Of a DNA stretch of 7,985 nucleotides, positions 6,102-7,985 are shown piece after piece. Positions within the stretch are counted from its first letter, which is position 1; each line of letters opens with the position of its first letter. A program made the position numbers and the translations under genes. The stretch spans positions 1 through 7,985 of the forward strand of contig JAFZOE010000015.1 in NCBI GenBank assembly GCA_017552845.1, in the 5' to 3' direction. This DNA is from Clostridia bacterium. GTDB lineage: Bacteria > Bacillota > Clostridia > Oscillospirales > Acutalibacteraceae. Below the pieces are notes generated by a model. It ran no database searches, was not told where the DNA came from, and worked only from the letters and a program-made list of their open reading frames with translations.

Positions 6102-6976
6102 TATTTAATGATTTCGGATATGTTTCTCATAATTGCCGCGGCAACCGCAGGCTTATTCATCGAATAAATGTGAATATGATTAATGTTATTTGCGAAAAGA
6201 TCGATAATCTGATCGGTGGCGTAGGCTATGCCTGCCTGCATCATTGCCTCGGGTGAAGAGCCGAAACGGTCAACTATGCTGCTGAAGCGCTGGGGCATAA
6301 ATGAACCGCTGAGTTTTACAGCCCTTGCAACCTGATTTGCATTTGTAATAGGCATAATACCCGGAATTACCGGAACATTTATCCCGGCCTCCCTTATTCT
6401 CGAAAGGAAGGCGTAAAAAAGGCTGTTGTCAAAGAACATCTGGGTAGTGAGAAATTCACAGCCCGCATCCGTCTTTTCCTTGAGGTGGATTATATCCTCA
6501 CTGCGGTTTGAGCTCTCGGGATGAACCTCAGGATAGCAGGCGCCGCCTATGCAGAAATCCGCGCCCGATTCTTTGAGATCGGCGATAAGCTCGGTTGCGT
6601 GATGATAATCCCAGCCGCTTCTGTCCTCATTGATTCTATCGGCGGGAATATCACCTCTGAGCGCGAGCACATTCTCAATTCCCGCCGCCTTGAAATCCTC
6701 AATCCTGCTCTTTACCGATTCTCTGGATGAAGAGACGCAGGTAAGATGGGCCAGGGACGGCACACCGTATTTTTCGCTTATTTCGCGGGCTATATCAAGA
6801 GTATACTGACTGGTTCCTCCTCCCGCGCCGTAAGTCACACTCATATATGAGGGATTCATTGCGGCAATTTCGTCAACAGCTTTTTCGACCGCCGAAAAAG
6901 AGTCACTGGTCTTGGGCGGGAAAACCTCAAACGAGATTGTCGGCTTATCGGATTTCAGTATTTCGGTAATTCTCAT
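6101..6976 (-). CDS. metF: 5,10-methylenetetrahydrofolate reductase
   Basis: A 291-aa flavoprotein of normal bacterial MetF length. It reduces 5,10-methylene-tetrahydrofolate to 5-methyl-tetrahydrofolate, the methyl donor for MetH encoded two genes downstream. Family landmarks run in order along the barrel: SFEVFPPK (15-22, with the catalytic Glu17, equivalent to E. coli Glu28), TYGAGGGT (48-55), LALRGD (104-109, Asp109 near the flavin, equivalent to Asp120), GGACYPEVHPES, TTQMFFD, PVIPGIMPI, and HIYSMN close to the C-terminus. The start ATG 6976 has AGAGGA about six bases upstream. It begins 25 bases after the recG stop and ends in TAA, overlapping the next ATG by one base. No MetV-like zinc partner is next to it. 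With only 25 bases in front there is no room for a SAM or cobalamin riboswitch, so control must come from a promoter inside or before recG. Confidence 0.97.
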   Translation of the reverse strand: MRITEILKSDKPTISFEVFPPKTSDSFSAVEKAVDEIAAMNPSYMSVTYGAGGGTSQYTLDIAREISEKYGVPSLAHLTCVSSSRESVKSRIEDFKAAGIENVLALRGDIPADRINEDRSGWDYHHATELIADLKESGADFCIGGACYPEVHPESSNRSEDIIHLKEKTDAGCEFLTTQMFFDNSLFYAFLSRIREAGINVPVIPGIMPITNANQVARAVKLSGSFMPQRFSSIVDRFGSSPEAMMQAGIAYATDQIIDLFANNINHIHIYSMNKPAVAAAIMRNISEIIK

Positions 6977-7001
6977 AATTATCCTCTTTCCGGGATTATT
7001 A

Positions 7002-7985
7002 TCAGTTCAGCACAACGCCGTGTGAGAACATTTCATTTACTCTCTTTTTGAGAGCGTCATATTCCGCTCCTTCAAGAGCGGGATTATTCTTAAGCAGCTG
7101 CTCTGCGGCGTAATGCGTTTCGCGAACAGTGTCGCCGTCTGAGAGCATATTTGATATTTTCAGATCCGGCAGACCGTGCTGCCTAGAGCCGAGAAAATCG
7201 CCGGGACCGCGGAGCTTTAAATCCTCATCGGCAATTTTGAAGCCGTCGGTCGTTGATTCGAGGATTTTCAGGCGCTGATTCTCTTCGGAATTCTCATTAC
7301 TCGCGATAAGAATACAGGTAGATTTGACGTTTCCTCTGCCGACTCTGCCCCTGAGCTGATGTAACTGAGAGAGGCCGAAACAATCGGCGTTTTCTATTAC
7401 CATTATGACCGCGTTCGGAACATCGACGCCGACTTCGATAACGGTAGTGGAAATCAGCAGATCGGTTTTGCCCTCAGAGAAATCGGCCATCACCGCTCGC
7501 TTTTCATCGGCTTTCATTCTGCCGTAAAGCAGACCAAGTCTGAAGCCCTTGAAAAAGCCATCCTTAAGCTCATTATAGAGATTGACGGACGCTTTCCTTT
7601 CGGAATCCGCCTCCTCCTCATCGATATCGACAAGCGGGCAGACTATATAACCCTGGTAACCCTGAAGCAGATGCTTCTTGACATAGGCGTAGGCTCTCTC
7701 ACGTTTATCGGGACCGACAGCGAAAGTTTCAATCTTCTGACGGCCCGCGGGCATCTCATCGAGAATGCTTATATCAAGGTCGCCGTAAATAATCAGCGAA
7801 AGCGTGCGCGGAATCGGAGTGGCGGACATAACGAGAATATGAGGATTCTTGCCCTTGGCGCCGAGTTTGCCGCGCTGGGCGACTCCGAATCTGTGCTGTT
7901 CATCGGTAACCGCAAGGCCGAGATTACGGAATTCAACATCATCCTGAATAATCGCGTGAGTGCCGATTACAAGGTCAATGGTTCC
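7002..7985 (-). CDS. recG: ATP-dependent DNA helicase RecG, C-terminal part (runs off right edge)
   Basis: The last 327 residues are visible; the open frame continues past base 7985, so the N-terminal wedge domain and the Walker A motif are missing. A complete RecG is about 680-690 residues. RecG is a superfamily 2 helicase that remodels stalled replication forks and Holliday junctions. Counting from the right edge, GTHAIIQ is at 8-14, the DEQH box at 28-31 followed by RFGVAQR, motif III MSATPIPRTL at 53-62, motif V TTVIEVGVDVPNA at 180-192, and motif VI QLHQLRGRVGRG at 207-218. The C-terminal RecG signature LRGPGDFLGSRQHG follows. The Met at 7829 is the SATP motif and not a real start. The gene ends in TGA immediately followed by TAA. 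It leads the visible gene string, 25 bases ahead of metF, and the metabolic genes probably ride on its transcript. Confidence 0.97.
   Translation of the reverse strand, partial: GTIDLVIGTHAIIQDDVEFRNLGLAVTDEQHRFGVAQRGKLGAKGKNPHILVMSATPIPRTLSLIIYGDLDISILDEMPAGRQKIETFAVGPDKRERAYAYVKKHLLQGYQGYIVCPLVDIDEEEADSERKASVNLYNELKDGFFKGFRLGLLYGRMKADEKRAVMADFSEGKTDLLISTTVIEVGVDVPNAVIMVIENADCFGLSQLHQLRGRVGRGNVKSTCILIASNENSEENQRLKILESTTDGFKIADEDLKLRGPGDFLGSRQHGLPDLKISNMLSDGDTVRETHYAAEQLLKNNPALEGAEYDALKKRVNEMFSHGVVLN

Noticed and set aside
2265..7004. Genome-wide reassignment of UGA to glycine, as in some candidate-phylum bacteria
   Set aside because: recG, the activation-domain gene, metH and the DUF2156 gene all end in TGA at the expected family length, two of them in overlaps with the next start, so TGA works as a normal stop here.
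7829..7831. ATG 7829 as the recG start
   Set aside because: The frame upstream encodes RecG sequence including the DEQH box, so this Met belongs to helicase motif III (MSATPIPR).

Overview
The window reads as an ordinary chromosomal stretch of an anaerobic, gut-type Firmicute of class Clostridia. This rests on strong AGGAG-type ribosome binding sites, intermediate GC judged by eye, a short B12-dependent methionine synthase with a detached activation domain, and DUF2156 and family I.5 lipase homologues. Assignment below class is not supported.

Every gene I accept lies on the minus strand. In transcription order (right to left) they are: the C-terminal part of recG, cut by the right edge; metF; a stand-alone methionine synthase activation-domain protein; metH; a DUF2156 (phosphatidylglycerol lysyltransferase C-terminal-like) protein; a family I.5 triacylglycerol-lipase-like protein with a long Lys/Ala-rich tail; and the N-terminal part of a TMEM43-family membrane protein, cut by the left edge. 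Gaps run from overlaps of 1, 4 and 14 bases to at most 38 bases. I see no terminator or internal regulatory leader, so the set could be one long transcript. No gene-free stretch exceeds 40 bases, and I found no RNA gene, mobile element, CRISPR array or repeat array.

The central trio is a functional module. MetF makes 5-methyl-tetrahydrofolate, MetH transfers the methyl group through cobalamin to homocysteine, and the separate activation domain reductively remethylates inactivated cobalamin using S-adenosylmethionine.

The most striking observation is an in-frame TGA at codon 107 of metH, where the family has a conserved glycine. The rest of the 791-codon frame is intact with all zinc and cobalamin motifs. 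At least four genes here end in TGA, so wholesale recoding of UGA is unlikely. A recent point mutation, a sequencing error or local suppression are the live options. The second is the lipase: it keeps the catalytic triad and apparent zinc ligands of the secreted Geobacillus/Staphylococcus lipases but has no signal peptide and ends in a histone-H1-like tail. I do not see a clearly novel multi-gene system.
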